Assembly (NCBI GenBank): GCA_963695705.1
Contig: CAVOHB010000004.1
Location: 248,001 to 312,000, forward strand
Origin: JBKPNJ01 sp963695705
GTDB lineage: Bacteria; Actinomycetota; Actinomycetes; Propionibacteriales; Nocardioidaceae
DNA length: 64,000 nt
Reading direction: 5' to 3'
Position numbers and translations under genes: made by a program. This document shows positions 27,356 through 35,741 of the stretch, one piece after another. The notes under the pieces are model-generated. The model ran no database searches, was not told the origin of the DNA, and saw nothing but the letters and a program-made list of their open reading frames with translations. Positions within the stretch are counted from its first letter, which is position 1, and every line of letters starts with the position of its first letter.

Positions 27356-28768
27356 TCAGCGAGGAGCACGTCCCCTGTGCGCGTCGCCCGAGCGCGCGTG
27401 GCCACCTGCTCGCCGGCTCTGACCCGAGGAGGACCGGCGCTGGCCGGTGCCGCCGCGGACGCCCGATCGTGCGGGTGGCTTGCGGCTCCCACTGCTTCGG
27501 CGCTTGGGCCCACCGCTCGACTTTCCGGTCACCGCCGGAGCCGCCGTTCCGGCACTCGCCAGCGAGTCGGCGGTCAGCGGGCTGGGCGCGGTATGGATGT
27601 CATGGTGTCGGGCCACGACACCGGCCGAGCGGTGCAGGCGGACGACGTCGTTGACCTGGTTCGGCGTCGAGACGGTCACGACGGCACCGGACTCACCGGC
27701 GCGCGCGGTGCGGCCGGAGCGATGCAGGTAGGACTTGGACTCGGCCGGTACGTCGTAATGGACGACGAGCCCGACGTTGTCGACGTGAATGCCCCTGGCC
27801 GCGACGTCGGTGGCGACGACGACCGTCGCCCTCCCGGACCGGAACCTATCGAGGTTGCGTTCCCGGACACGCTGGGTGAGGTTTCCGTGCAGGTCGACGG
27901 CCTCCACGCCCTTGCGGGTGAGCTCCCTGGCCAGCCCGGAGGCGCCGTGCCTGGTCCGGGTGAACACGATCGAGCGGGGGTTGGCCTGGAGCAGCGTCGT
28001 CGTCGCCCGCATTTTGTCGTGCTGGCCGACGACGAGCACGTGGTGCGCCATCTCGGTCAGCACCCCCTGGTCGGGGTCGAGTTCGTGGAGTGCGTGCACG
28101 GGAAGATGTGCGCGCACGATCGCGTCGACATCGCCGTCGAGCGTCGCCGACAGGAGCATCCGCTGGCTGTCTGCTGGCGTGGCGGCCAGGATGCGGGAGA
28201 TGACGGGGTGGAAGCCGAGGTCGCAGAGGTGGTCGGCCTCGTCGAGGACCATGACCTCGATGTCGTTGAGGTTGCACGAACCGCGGCGCATCAGGTCCTC
28301 GAGGCGACCTGGTGTGGCGACGACGATGTCGGCGCCCTGCTGCAGCCGGCGGATCTGACGGTCGTACGGCGTGCCGCCGTAGACGGTGACCAGCCGCAAC
28401 CGCAGCGCACTCGCGATCGGTTCGAGTGCCGTGCGCACCTGGACGGCGAGCTCGCGGGTGGGCACCACGATCAGACCGCGTGGTGAGCGCGGACGGCTGC
28501 GCCGACCGGACAGCGTGACCATCATCGGCAGGCCGAACGCCAGGGTCTTGCCGGAACCGGTGCGCGCCCGGGCCAGGACGTTGCGTCCGGCGAGCGCGTC
28601 CGGGACAACGGCTTCCTGGACCGGCGTCGGTGTGATCAGTCCCTGGCGGTGCAGGGCGGTGATGATCGGCGGGGGAAGGTGCAGGGAGGCGAACCCACCG
28701 GTGGCCCGGGTCGGCTCGTGGGTGGGCACGGGGGCGTGCTTGGGCAGGGACAATTGGTCGACTGTCAA
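27356..28768 (-). CDS. DEAD-box RNA helicase
   Basis: Core motifs are in order: Q-motif region GLITPTPVQEAVVP, motif I ARARTGSGKTLAFG, Ia VPTRELAVQV, Ib ATPGRLEDL, II VLDEADHL, III LLSATLDG, then IV-VI including VATDVAARGIHVDNV and YLHRSGRTARAGESG. The C-terminus is a basic Ser/Gly/Arg tail (RRSSSGQSRRAGGHARSG), usual for RNA-binding bacterial helicases that remodel ribosomal or cold-shock RNA. Start: TTG ending at 28768 has GGAG seven bases upstream; the frame is open to 28924 with a less convincing N-terminus. Length ~470 residues. Exact paralogue (DeaD/RhlE) not assigned. Confidence 0.85.
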   Translation of the reverse strand: MTVDQLSLPKHAPVPTHEPTRATGGFASLHLPPPIITALHRQGLITPTPVQEAVVPDALAGRNVLARARTGSGKTLAFGLPMMVTLSGRRSRPRSPRGLIVVPTRELAVQVRTALEPIASALRLRLVTVYGGTPYDRQIRRLQQGADIVVATPGRLEDLMRRGSCNLNDIEVMVLDEADHLCDLGFHPVISRILAATPADSQRMLLSATLDGDVDAIVRAHLPVHALHELDPDQGVLTEMAHHVLVVGQHDKMRATTTLLQANPRSIVFTRTRHGASGLARELTRKGVEAVDLHGNLTQRVRERNLDRFRSGRATVVVATDVAARGIHVDNVGLVVHYDVPAESKSYLHRSGRTARAGESGAVVTVSTPNQVNDVVRLHRSAGVVARHHDIHTAPSPLTADSLASAGTAAPAVTGKSSGGPKRRSSGSRKPPARSGVRGGTGQRRSSSGQSRRAGGHARSGDAHRGRAPR

Positions 28769-28991
28769 GTCGATGCTCCGGGGAAAGTCGATCGGGCGCC
28801 GCCAGCGAGTCCGCGGCGCGGATCGGTGAGCCGTGATGGCGCTTGCACCCGATCCTCTGGCCGCGCTGTTGTGCGCACCAACGCCGGGCACGAAGAAGGC
28901 CCGGCTACAAAAGAGCTGCAGCACAGGCCCTGGCTGTCGCCAAGTCTAGCAGCCTTTCGGGCCAGTCCTCGCCGAGCGGGCCGGCCCCGGC

Positions 28992-30668
28992 TCAGACGTG
29001 ACGCCGAGACTGCACTATCCGGAACCTCGACGCCACGAAGGCGCCGTCGGTGAATGTCGCATTGGCGGCCGGATTGGCGCCGGTTCCGTGATAGTCGCTG
29101 AACGCCGCTGACTGGTTGACGAACACCTGCCCGGTGAGGTTCTCGCTGAGTGCCACCCCTGCGTCGAGCGCAGCACTGCGCGCAGCCTCGACAACGTCGC
29201 CGGTGGAGGAGTACACGGCCGCGGTCATCGCACCATGCCGCAGGCCGGTCTCGCGCATCAGCTCTATCGACTCAGCGGTTCCGGACGTGCGGATGACGTA
29301 CGAGACGGGACCGAAGCACTCCGTCTCGTACACAGACGAGTCAGCCGCCTCGAGGGTCACGATGGCCGGTGTGCGTACCACTGCATCGGGGAACGCGGGA
29401 TGGGTCACCTCCCGCGAGCTGACTGCGACGGATCCGGCCGCTCCCACCGACGAGAGCCGCTCGAGCACGCCGGAGTTGACGACGCCACCGAGCAGTTCGA
29501 CGGCCTTGGCGTCGTCACCCAGCAGCTTGTCCAGACCGGCGGCCAGCCCCGACACCACCTCGTCGAACGACTTGTGGCCCTCATCGGTGTCGATGCCGTC
29601 GGCGGGTACGAACACGTTCTGCGGGGCCGTGCACATCTGCCCCGTGTAGAGCGCGAACGAGAACGCGAGGTTGAAGCACATCCCCCGGAAGCTGTCGGTC
29701 GAGTCGATGACGACCGCGTTGACCCCCGCCTTCTCGGTGAACACCTGCGCCTGCGTCGCGTGGCTCTCCAACCACTCGCCGAACGCGGTGGACCCGGTGA
29801 AGTCGACGAGCCGGACGGCCGGCTCGGTGGCCAGGACCTTGGCGATTCCGTCAGCCGGGTCCTCCGCCGCGAGCGTCACCAGTTCAGGGTCCATTCCCGC
29901 CTCGGAGAGCACCGCCTGACAGGTCTGGACGGTGATCGCCAGCGGCAGCACCGCACCCGGATGCGGTTTGACCACGACGGGGTTTCCGCAGACCAGCGAT
30001 GCGAACAGGCCCGGCCAGGAGTTCCAGGTGGGGAACGTATTGCACCCGATCACCAGCGCGACTCCGCGCGGGACGACAGTGAACGTCTTCTCCATCCGCA
30101 GCGGCTCACCACGGCCGGGCTTCTCCCAGACCACGGTCCTCGGCACCCGGGTCATCTCGGCGTATGAATAGGCGATCGACTCCAGAGCCCGGTCCAGAGC
30201 ATGAGCCCCGCCGGCCTGGAAGGCCATCACGAAGGCCTGGCCGGTCGTGTGCTGAACCGCATTCGCCAGCTCGAAGATCCGTCCGTGCAGGCGTGACAGG
30301 ATCTCCAGGCAGACCCCGGTCCGGCCATCGGGGCCGGCGTCCCGCCAGGCAGGCATGCCGGCCCGCGCCGCGCGGAGCAGCTCAGGGACGCCGGTCTCCC
30401 GCACCCTCGGATAGCGCACGTCGAGCGGCAGGCCGAAGGGCGACTTCTCCGTGGCAACGGTGCCCGCGGCTCCCGGTGTCGACAACGGGAAGTCGCCGCC
30501 CAGCCAGGCCTCGAACGCGCGGATGCCATAGGGTGCCGCCTGTTCGCCGTACAGACGCGGGCTCGGTGACTCAGGGAACGCGGAAAAGTACTCACGAGCG
30601 GCGATCGCTCGAAGGGCGTCGTCCAGCAGTCCACGGTGCTGCTCGAACAGCTCGGGAGGTTGGCTCAC
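28992..30668 (-). CDS. paaN: Phenylacetic acid degradation protein PaaN (aldehyde dehydrogenase family)
   Basis: The 558-residue protein is an aldehyde-dehydrogenase-fold enzyme of the PaaN type found in actinobacterial phenylacetate clusters. Visible: NAD-binding region VALVIGCNTFPTWNSWPG and VVVKPHPGAVLP, the glycine loop VDFTGSTAFGEWL, EKAGVNAVVI, and the catalytic Cys in TGQMCTAPQNVF. The late ETECFGPVSYVI holds the conserved EcFGP motif. It is thought to oxidise the ring-cleavage aldehyde of oxepin-CoA. It is divergent from GNAT-paaI-paaK. The ring-epoxidase genes paaABCDE are not in the window. Confidence 0.88.
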   Translation of the reverse strand: MSQPPELFEQHRGLLDDALRAIAAREYFSAFPESPSPRLYGEQAAPYGIRAFEAWLGGDFPLSTPGAAGTVATEKSPFGLPLDVRYPRVRETGVPELLRAARAGMPAWRDAGPDGRTGVCLEILSRLHGRIFELANAVQHTTGQAFVMAFQAGGAHALDRALESIAYSYAEMTRVPRTVVWEKPGRGEPLRMEKTFTVVPRGVALVIGCNTFPTWNSWPGLFASLVCGNPVVVKPHPGAVLPLAITVQTCQAVLSEAGMDPELVTLAAEDPADGIAKVLATEPAVRLVDFTGSTAFGEWLESHATQAQVFTEKAGVNAVVIDSTDSFRGMCFNLAFSFALYTGQMCTAPQNVFVPADGIDTDEGHKSFDEVVSGLAAGLDKLLGDDAKAVELLGGVVNSGVLERLSSVGAAGSVAVSSREVTHPAFPDAVVRTPAIVTLEAADSSVYETECFGPVSYVIRTSGTAESIELMRETGLRHGAMTAAVYSSTGDVVEAARSAALDAGVALSENLTGQVFVNQSAAFSDYHGTGANPAANATFTDGAFVASRFRIVQSRRHV

Positions 30669-30714
30669 GCTCGATCCCCTCTCCAGCGGCGCGTCCGCCG
30701 GTGGCCGGATGACA

Positions 30715-30832
30715 GCACAGTACGTACCCCTGCACAGGACGTATCAGTGGCACAGTACGTACCAGTTGCCGAAGCGTGTCACATCCGAGCGGCGCACGGT
30801 ATGGCTGCTGTGGGCCCAACGGCGCACGGTAT
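30715..30832. promoter_or_regulatory. Direct-repeat clusters between paaN and the GNAT-paaI-paaK operon (candidate operators)
   Basis: GCACAGTACGTACC occurs at 30715-30728 and 30750-30763, with a third near-copy (GCACAGGACGTATC) at 30732-30745, so units start every 17-18 bp. Farther right GGCGCACGGTAT occurs at 30791-30802 and 30821-30832, exactly 30 bp apart. All lie in the 216 bp between two divergent genes of phenylacetate catabolism. Such regular spacing suggests cooperative regulator binding. No regulator gene is adjacent, so the protein is unknown. Confidence 0.55.
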
Positions 30833-30884
30833 AACTGAGGAGGCGTGGTCGGAAGGAGTGGCGGATGCACTCGCGAGGTCGCGG

Positions 30885-31367
30885 ATGAAGCTGCGTCCGA
30901 TCCGAAAGGCCGACGTACCGGCCGTCCTCGAGCTGAACCAGCTGTCCGTCGATGCCACCAGTCCGCTGGACGCCGCTCGGTTGCGCCAGCTCATCGACTG
31001 GTCCACCCACGCGCACGTTCTCGACGGCGACGTCGGCGTGGTGGCGTTCTTCCTGGTCTTCGCGCATGACTCGGCCTACGACGGAACCAACTTCGCCTGG
31101 TTCGTCGACCGCTACCCCGACGGGTTCCTCTACCTCGACCGCATCATCGTCGCCGAATCGCACCGTCGCCGAGGGATCGGCGGGCTGATCTACTCCGCGG
31201 TCGAGACACAGGCGACGCCAGGGCGGCTGACCTGCGAGGTCGTCTGTGAGCCTCCCAACACGGCGTCGCTGGCGTTCCACCAGAGCCGTGGCTTCGTGGA
31301 GGTCGGCACGCTGTCGCAGCCGAACGGGAAGGTGTGCTCGATGCTGGTCAAGGAACTGCCCGGATGA
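30885..31367 (+). CDS. GNAT-family acetyltransferase
   Basis: A 160-residue protein from ATG 30885 (MKLRPIRKADVPAVLELN), a GTG at 30858 being an in-frame alternative. Motif A is LDRIIVAESHRRRGIGGLIYSAVE with the R/Q-x-x-G-x-G/A acetyl-CoA loop. CEVVCEPPNTASLAFHQSRGFVEVG is the C-terminal motif typical of small-molecule or N-terminal acetyltransferases. Its stop overlaps the paaI ATG (ATGA), so it is co-translated with paaI and paaK. Why a GNAT heads this operon is unclear. Confidence 0.83.
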   Translation: MKLRPIRKADVPAVLELNQLSVDATSPLDAARLRQLIDWSTHAHVLDGDVGVVAFFLVFAHDSAYDGTNFAWFVDRYPDGFLYLDRIIVAESHRRRGIGGLIYSAVETQATPGRLTCEVVCEPPNTASLAFHQSRGFVEVGTLSQPNGKVCSMLVKELPG

Positions 31368-31921
31368 CCGAACCGTCGCGCGACGGGGCAACGGCGCCGG
31401 CCAAGGCGGCCGCGGGAGATTCAGCCAAGTCGGCCGCGGGAGATTCGGCCAAGTCGGCCGCGGGAGATTCGGCCAAGTCGGCCGCGGGAGATAGAGCCCA
31501 GGCCCTCGCCCGGAGGTCGGCCGCGGCGATGTGGCGGCAGGACGCGGCGAGCAAAGGGCTCGGCATGCGGCTCGTCGAGGTGGCGCCGGGCCGCGCCGTG
31601 GTCGCGATGACCGTGCGCCCGGAGATGACGAACGGGCATGGGATCTGTCACGGCGGGTTCATCTTCACCTTGGCCGACTCGGCGTTCGCCTTCGCGTGCA
31701 ACTCCCACAACCGGCGAACCGTCGCGCAGGGCTGCGACATCGTGTTCGTCGCTCCGGCCGAGAGTGGACAGGAGCTCACGGCGACCGCCCTGGAGCGGCT
31801 GCGGACCGGACGGAACGGGATCTACGACGTGACCGTGCGTGCCCCCGGTCGGGTGGTCGCGGAGTTCCGTGGTCGTAGCCGGGAGATCGGCGGGACCGTG
31901 GCTGACCAGGGGCTGGAGTGA
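31364..31921 (+). CDS. paaI: Hydroxyphenylacetyl-CoA thioesterase PaaI (hotdog fold)
   Basis: The 185-residue protein has its hotdog domain from about residue 47: ALARRSAAAMWRQDAASKGLGM, VRPEMTNGHGICHGGFIFTLADSAFAFAC with the conserved N-G-H-x-x-C-H-G-G catalytic stretch, then IVFVAPAESGQELTATA. Family PaaI releases CoA trapped on dead-end hydroxyphenylacetyl-CoA. The N-terminal ~45 residues are an Ala/Gly/Asp/Ser/Lys repeat (KSAAGDSA units) that other PaaI proteins lack. It starts inside the GNAT stop and overlaps the paaK GTG, making a tight three-gene operon. Confidence 0.88.
   Translation: MTEPSRDGATAPAKAAAGDSAKSAAGDSAKSAAGDSAKSAAGDRAQALARRSAAAMWRQDAASKGLGMRLVEVAPGRAVVAMTVRPEMTNGHGICHGGFIFTLADSAFAFACNSHNRRTVAQGCDIVFVAPAESGQELTATALERLRTGRNGIYDVTVRAPGRVVAEFRGRSREIGGTVADQGLE
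31403..31498 (+). repeat. 24-bp in-frame tandem repeat inside paaI
   Basis: Four consecutive 24-bp units begin at 31403, 31427, 31451 and 31475 and encode K(A/S)AAGDSA-type octapeptides. The two middle units are identical at the DNA level and the outer two differ at only a few bases, a sign of recent expansion. The repeat adds a flexible N-terminal extension to PaaI and keeps the frame. Confidence 0.85.
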
Positions 31922-33222
31922 CACTCGCGGGTCCCGACCGCGCCACGTCCTCGGGCGCGGTGCCCGGTCTGTCGATCGAGCAGCTGCGCGTGCTGCAGCT
32001 TCAACGACTGCAGTGGTCGCTCCAGCATGCCTACGCTTATGTCCCGCACTACCGGTCGGCTCTCGACTCCGCCGGAGTCGATCCACGTGCGGTTCGTGAT
32101 CTCGACGACCTTGCGGCGTGCCCGCTCACCACGAAGTCCGACCTGCGCGACAACTACCCGTTCGGCATGTTCGCGGTCCCGCGCGAGCAGGTGGTCAGGG
32201 TCCACGCCTCATCGGGCACCACCGGCCGCCCGACCGTCGTCGGCTATACCCGCGATGACATCGATACGTGGGCAGAGTTGATGGCGCGTTCGATCCGCTG
32301 CGCCGGGGGGAGGCCGGGAGACATCGTGCACATCGCTTACGGCTACGGGCTGTTCACCGGCGGGCTCGGCGCGCACTACGGGGCCGAACGACTGGGCTGC
32401 ACGGTCGTGCCGGTCTCCGGCGGGATGACAGAACGGCAGGTCCAGCTGATCAGGGACTTCGAGCCTTCGGTCATCATGGTCACGCCGTCGTACTTCCTGG
32501 CGATCGTCGACGAGCTCGAGCGGCGGGGCATGGACCCGGTTTCGACCTCGCTGCGGGTCGGCATCTTCGGTGCCGAACCATGGACCGGGGACATGCGGCG
32601 CGAGATCGAGCGTCGCTGCGACATGCACGCGGTCGACATCTACGGGCTGTCAGAGGTGATGGGTCCGGGCGTCGCGCAGGAGAGCGTGGAGACCAAGGAC
32701 GGGCTGCATGTCTGGGAGGACCACTTCCTTCCGGAGGTCATCGACCCGGTGACCGGCCGGAGAGTCCCCGAAGGTGAGAGCGGCGAGCTCGTCTTCACAT
32801 CCCTGACCAAACAGGCGATGCCGATCATCCGGTACCGGACCCGTGACCTGACCCGGCTGCTGCCGGGCAGCGCCTACCCGGCGTTCCGCCGGATGGAGAA
32901 GGTCACCGGGCGCACCGACGACATGATGATCGTGCGCGGCGTCAATGTGTTCCCGACGCAGATCGAGGAGCAGATCCTCAGGGTGCCCGGGCTGGCACCC
33001 CATTATGTCTGCCGGCTCACCCGTCCCGCCCGGCTGGATGAGATGACGGTGCGGGTGGAGGCGTACGACCCGAGCGCTCTCGACAGCGCGGCCACCCTCG
33101 CCGCGCGGCTCCGCACCCTCATCAAGGAGGTCGTCGGCGTCACGGTCGACGTCGAGGTTCTTCCGCCGCAGGCTCTGGAACGCTCGCTCGGCAAGGCGAA
33201 ACGCATCGACGACCAGAGGTAG
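31918..33222 (+). CDS. paaK: Phenylacetate-CoA ligase PaaK
   Basis: The 434-residue adenylate-forming enzyme activates phenylacetate to phenylacetyl-CoA, the first step of the pathway. Motifs: LTTKSDLRDNYPFGMFAVP, the P-loop VHASSGTTGRPTVVGYT, YGYGLFTGGLGAHYGAERLG, VDIYGLSEVMGPGVAQE, MPIIRYRTRDLTR and the C-terminal-lobe GRTDDMMIVRGVNVFPTQIEE. Length matches PaaK. GTG 31918 overlaps the paaI stop, so the two are translationally coupled. Confidence 0.95.
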   Translation: MTLAGPDRATSSGAVPGLSIEQLRVLQLQRLQWSLQHAYAYVPHYRSALDSAGVDPRAVRDLDDLAACPLTTKSDLRDNYPFGMFAVPREQVVRVHASSGTTGRPTVVGYTRDDIDTWAELMARSIRCAGGRPGDIVHIAYGYGLFTGGLGAHYGAERLGCTVVPVSGGMTERQVQLIRDFEPSVIMVTPSYFLAIVDELERRGMDPVSTSLRVGIFGAEPWTGDMRREIERRCDMHAVDIYGLSEVMGPGVAQESVETKDGLHVWEDHFLPEVIDPVTGRRVPEGESGELVFTSLTKQAMPIIRYRTRDLTRLLPGSAYPAFRRMEKVTGRTDDMMIVRGVNVFPTQIEEQILRVPGLAPHYVCRLTRPARLDEMTVRVEAYDPSALDSAATLAARLRTLIKEVVGVTVDVEVLPPQALERSLGKAKRIDDQR

Positions 33223-33238
33223 TGCCAGCCGGGTCCGC

Positions 33239-34027
33239 TCAGCCAGTGACCGGCCGCGGCGGGATCCGGGTGAAGCTGCGGTAGGCCACTATCGACGCCG
33301 CCACGGCCGCGCCGAGCGCTACCACGCCCCCGCTCAACGGGTCGCCGATGCCGGCCGCCGGTTCGCCGTGGCCGAGCTGGCCGATCGCGAGGCCGAGCGA
33401 ATCGAGGAGGAGGAACGTGGCGGCAAGCGTGAAGACGGTCGCCGCGATCAGAGGCACGACGAAGCCCGGGATGACATGGAAGCCGGACACACCGCGCGAC
33501 CGGCGGTACCAGCCGTATCCCAGCAGGGCCAGCACCCCGAGCGCCCCGGCGGCCAGGCGATAGACCACCACCTCGTCGGAGTGGTGCAAAGCCGCCGCGG
33601 CGGCGCAGCCGCCGGCATTCGGGAAGTACTCGAGGTAGTCAGCGCACCGGGCGCGGCTGTAGCTGACACCGAACGAGTCGCCAGCCAGGAACCGCGCGCC
33701 GGCGGTGACGCCCAGCAGCCACGCAACGCCCCCGCTGATGCCGATGGCCACCAGCCCGCAGGCGGCCAGCAGCCAGCCGGCGTGCAGCAGGTCGCCGATG
33801 ACCGCCCGGGCAGGCGGGCGCATCGTCCGGGCGACCTCAGCGGCTGCTCCGAAGCGTGCGACCGCCTCACGAGTCGCGGCGGCGTCGTCCCATCCATCCG
33901 CCCGCAGCGCATCGGCGGACTCACGCAGGTGGGACTCACTCTCGGCGAGCAGCCGCCGCAGCCGCGGCCCGTCCGAGCTCAGCCGCCCGGCGAGGTCGTC
34001 GAGGTAGTCGTCGATCGCGTCGGTCAC
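33239..34027 (-). CDS. HAAS/DUF1700-type membrane protein paired with PadR
   Basis: A 262-residue protein. The first ~85 residues are a helical cytoplasmic HAAS-like domain (IDDYLDDLAGRLSSDGPRLRRLLAESESHLRESADAL), followed by about six membrane helices. GTG ending at 34027 overlaps the PadR stop by four bases, the common arrangement of PadR regulators with a co-transcribed HAAS membrane partner that may bind or sequester PadR or act in permease assembly. Its molecular activity is unknown. Confidence 0.75.
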   Translation of the reverse strand: MTDAIDDYLDDLAGRLSSDGPRLRRLLAESESHLRESADALRADGWDDAAATREAVARFGAAAEVARTMRPPARAVIGDLLHAGWLLAACGLVAIGISGGVAWLLGVTAGARFLAGDSFGVSYSRARCADYLEYFPNAGGCAAAAALHHSDEVVVYRLAAGALGVLALLGYGWYRRSRGVSGFHVIPGFVVPLIAATVFTLAATFLLLDSLGLAIGQLGHGEPAAGIGDPLSGGVVALGAAVAASIVAYRSFTRIPPRPVTG

Positions 34028-34359
34028 GATGCCGCCGCCGGTTGCAGCACGGTCTGCACTGCGGCCGCGAAGCGCGTCCATTCGTGCCGTTCGGCGCGGA
34101 GTGCGCGATGCCCGAGTGAGGTCAAGGCATAGACACGGCGGCGCCGGGTGACGCCCGGCTCCCAGCTGCTCGCGAGCAGGCCGGCCCGCTCGAGTCGGTG
34201 CAGGGCCGGGTAGACCGTGCCCTCCGGCAGGTCGAGCTGACCACCGCTCTGCTCACGCAGGGCTGCGATCACCGCATAGCCGTGCCGCGGCCCATGGAGA
34301 AGCACGGCGAGTAGCAGTCCGTCCAGGTGACCACGCATCCGGTCGGGTGAAGTCGGCAC
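34024..34359 (-). CDS. PadR-family transcriptional regulator
   Basis: A 111-residue protein with a winged helix (LLLAVLLHGPRHGYAVIAALREQSGGQLDLPEGTVYPALHRLERAGLL) and the wing VTRRRRVYALTSLGHRAL, as in PadR subfamily-2 proteins. The inverted repeat AATACCT-N9-AGGTATT begins nine bases before its start codon, indicating autoregulation. The following HAAS-type membrane gene overlaps by four bases. Confidence 0.92.
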   Translation of the reverse strand: MPTSPDRMRGHLDGLLLAVLLHGPRHGYAVIAALREQSGGQLDLPEGTVYPALHRLERAGLLASSWEPGVTRRRRVYALTSLGHRALRAERHEWTRFAAAVQTVLQPAAAS

Positions 34360-34367
34360 GTTCCCAC

Positions 34368-34390
34368 AATACCTAGATACCCGAGGTATT
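34368..34390. promoter_or_regulatory. PadR operator candidate
   Basis: AATACCT (34368-34374) and AGGTATT (34384-34390) form a perfect 7-bp inverted repeat around nine bases, directly upstream of padR. A third half-site ATACC lies inside the spacer. The A/T-rich ATAC...GTAT form is like known PadR operators. Assignment to this PadR is by position. Confidence 0.65.
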
Positions 34391-34419
34391 CCAAGCGACT
34401 CGCGGAGGCTATCGGTCCA

Positions 34420-35535
34420 TCAGGCGTCGAGCCTGGCGCTCCTGGAGACCGCAGGTGCGCGGACCTTGGCCGGCTGGGTGGTGTCTCCCCGGCGGAGTCC
34501 ACCGGGCTCGGTGAGGTTCACCGCGGCGGCCTCGCGCGCCGACAGCGCGACACCGGCGGCCTTCGCACTCGACTCGGAGGCGACCAGACGAGCCGTGGCG
34601 GCGGCAACCGCTTGCACCGCCGCCGCCGCGTTGGTGACCTCCTGCTCGAAGACGATGGCAGCCTCCGATGCCGTCAGCGCGGCCTGGGCAGCGGCAGCGG
34701 CCACCGCGCGCGCTACCGAAGCAGCGGCGAGCGCGGTTTCCTCGGCGGTCGCCACCGCGGCGGCCGTTACCGTGGCCGCGAGCCGGGATGCGGTGATCGC
34801 GGCGTCGACATCCTCGCCGGAACTGATGGCGGCGGCGATCCCCAAGGCAGCGGCGGAGGCGGCGTCGGCCACCCGGGAGGCGGATTCGTCGGCCTGCAGC
34901 TGCACGGCGGCGGCGGTTTCGGCAGCCTGGGCCGCAACGGCGTCGGCCGCCGAATCGGCCGCGATCGCCCGGGCGCCGCGGGCGGCCGCGGCGGCGAGTG
35001 CGGTCTTGCCGGCGGCTGCCGCGACGGCGGTTTCGGTGGTGACCGCAGCCTGCGCGACGTTGTCCGCCTCCAGCTCCGCGGTGACGTCGGTCTGGGCCCC
35101 GGTGGCGATGGCGACGGCCTCGGCGAAGACGTCGTCCCCCGCGCTCGAGGCAGCCCGGTCCGGCGCCGCGGACGGCGATGGCGACGGGATCCCCGGCCGG
35201 ACCATGATCGAGTCGGGGGTCGTCTGCGCGGTCGTCGTGACGGTGCGGCTCCGCTCACGAACGGTCTCGCGCTGGAGCTCGGCCTCGGCGGTCTTCCATG
35301 CCCCGCGCAGGAACGCCATCCGCGTCACGGTGGGCGCCGACTGCCGGACCTCACGCCGCCCGACCTTCTTGGAGAGCTCGTGCACCATATCGTCGAGCCA
35401 CACAGGGTGATTGTCGTCACCGCGAGCAATGGTTGTGGCCAGCCCGTGGGCCCGCTGGGGAGTCATGGTCAGGACGACGTTGGAGCCGTCCATCTCGACC
35501 GACATGGGCTGGCGTGCCTTGCGGTTTCTGCGCAT
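34420..35535 (-). CDS. Alanine-rich hypothetical protein with a short N-terminal domain
   Basis: A 371-residue protein from the ATG ending at 35535 (MRRNRKARQ), nine bases after AAGGGG. The first ~85 residues look folded (VVLTMTPQRAHGLATTI ... HPVWLDDMVHELSKKVG). From ~residue 135 to 345 it is almost only Ala, Val, Thr, Ser, Glu and Asp, in short (A/S)-(E/D)-A-A-x-A runs that predict long amphipathic helix or coiled coil. There are no membrane segments or signal peptide. I do not recognise a family; a cytoplasmic scaffold, filament or nucleoid-associated protein is possible. It could also be non-coding GC-biased DNA, but the N-terminal region and ribosome site argue for a gene. Confidence 0.6.
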   Translation of the reverse strand: MRRNRKARQPMSVEMDGSNVVLTMTPQRAHGLATTIARGDDNHPVWLDDMVHELSKKVGRREVRQSAPTVTRMAFLRGAWKTAEAELQRETVRERSRTVTTTAQTTPDSIMVRPGIPSPSPSAAPDRAASSAGDDVFAEAVAIATGAQTDVTAELEADNVAQAAVTTETAVAAAAGKTALAAAAARGARAIAADSAADAVAAQAAETAAAVQLQADESASRVADAASAAALGIAAAISSGEDVDAAITASRLAATVTAAAVATAEETALAAASVARAVAAAAAQAALTASEAAIVFEQEVTNAAAAVQAVAAATARLVASESSAKAAGVALSAREAAAVNLTEPGGLRRGDTTQPAKVRAPAVSRSARLDA

Positions 35536-35741
35536 CCTGGGTACCCCTTGAGAGTCTCGCGATCGATGGCAATATAACTCTGCGTAAAGCATTCCTTACT
35601 AAATGTATACCCCCGGGCCAGCACGCTCAGGTCTTCCGGCTAACCCAGGCAATCGGCACAAACCACTCGCAGACCGGTCTGCGCGCCGGACCCGGCAACG
35701 ACTCCGACCGCGCGGCCCGCGCAACGTTCTATCGTCGGGAC

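Noticed and set aside
31403..31498. CRISPR-like array
   Set aside because: The 24-bp units are contiguous, have no spacers and keep a coding frame.
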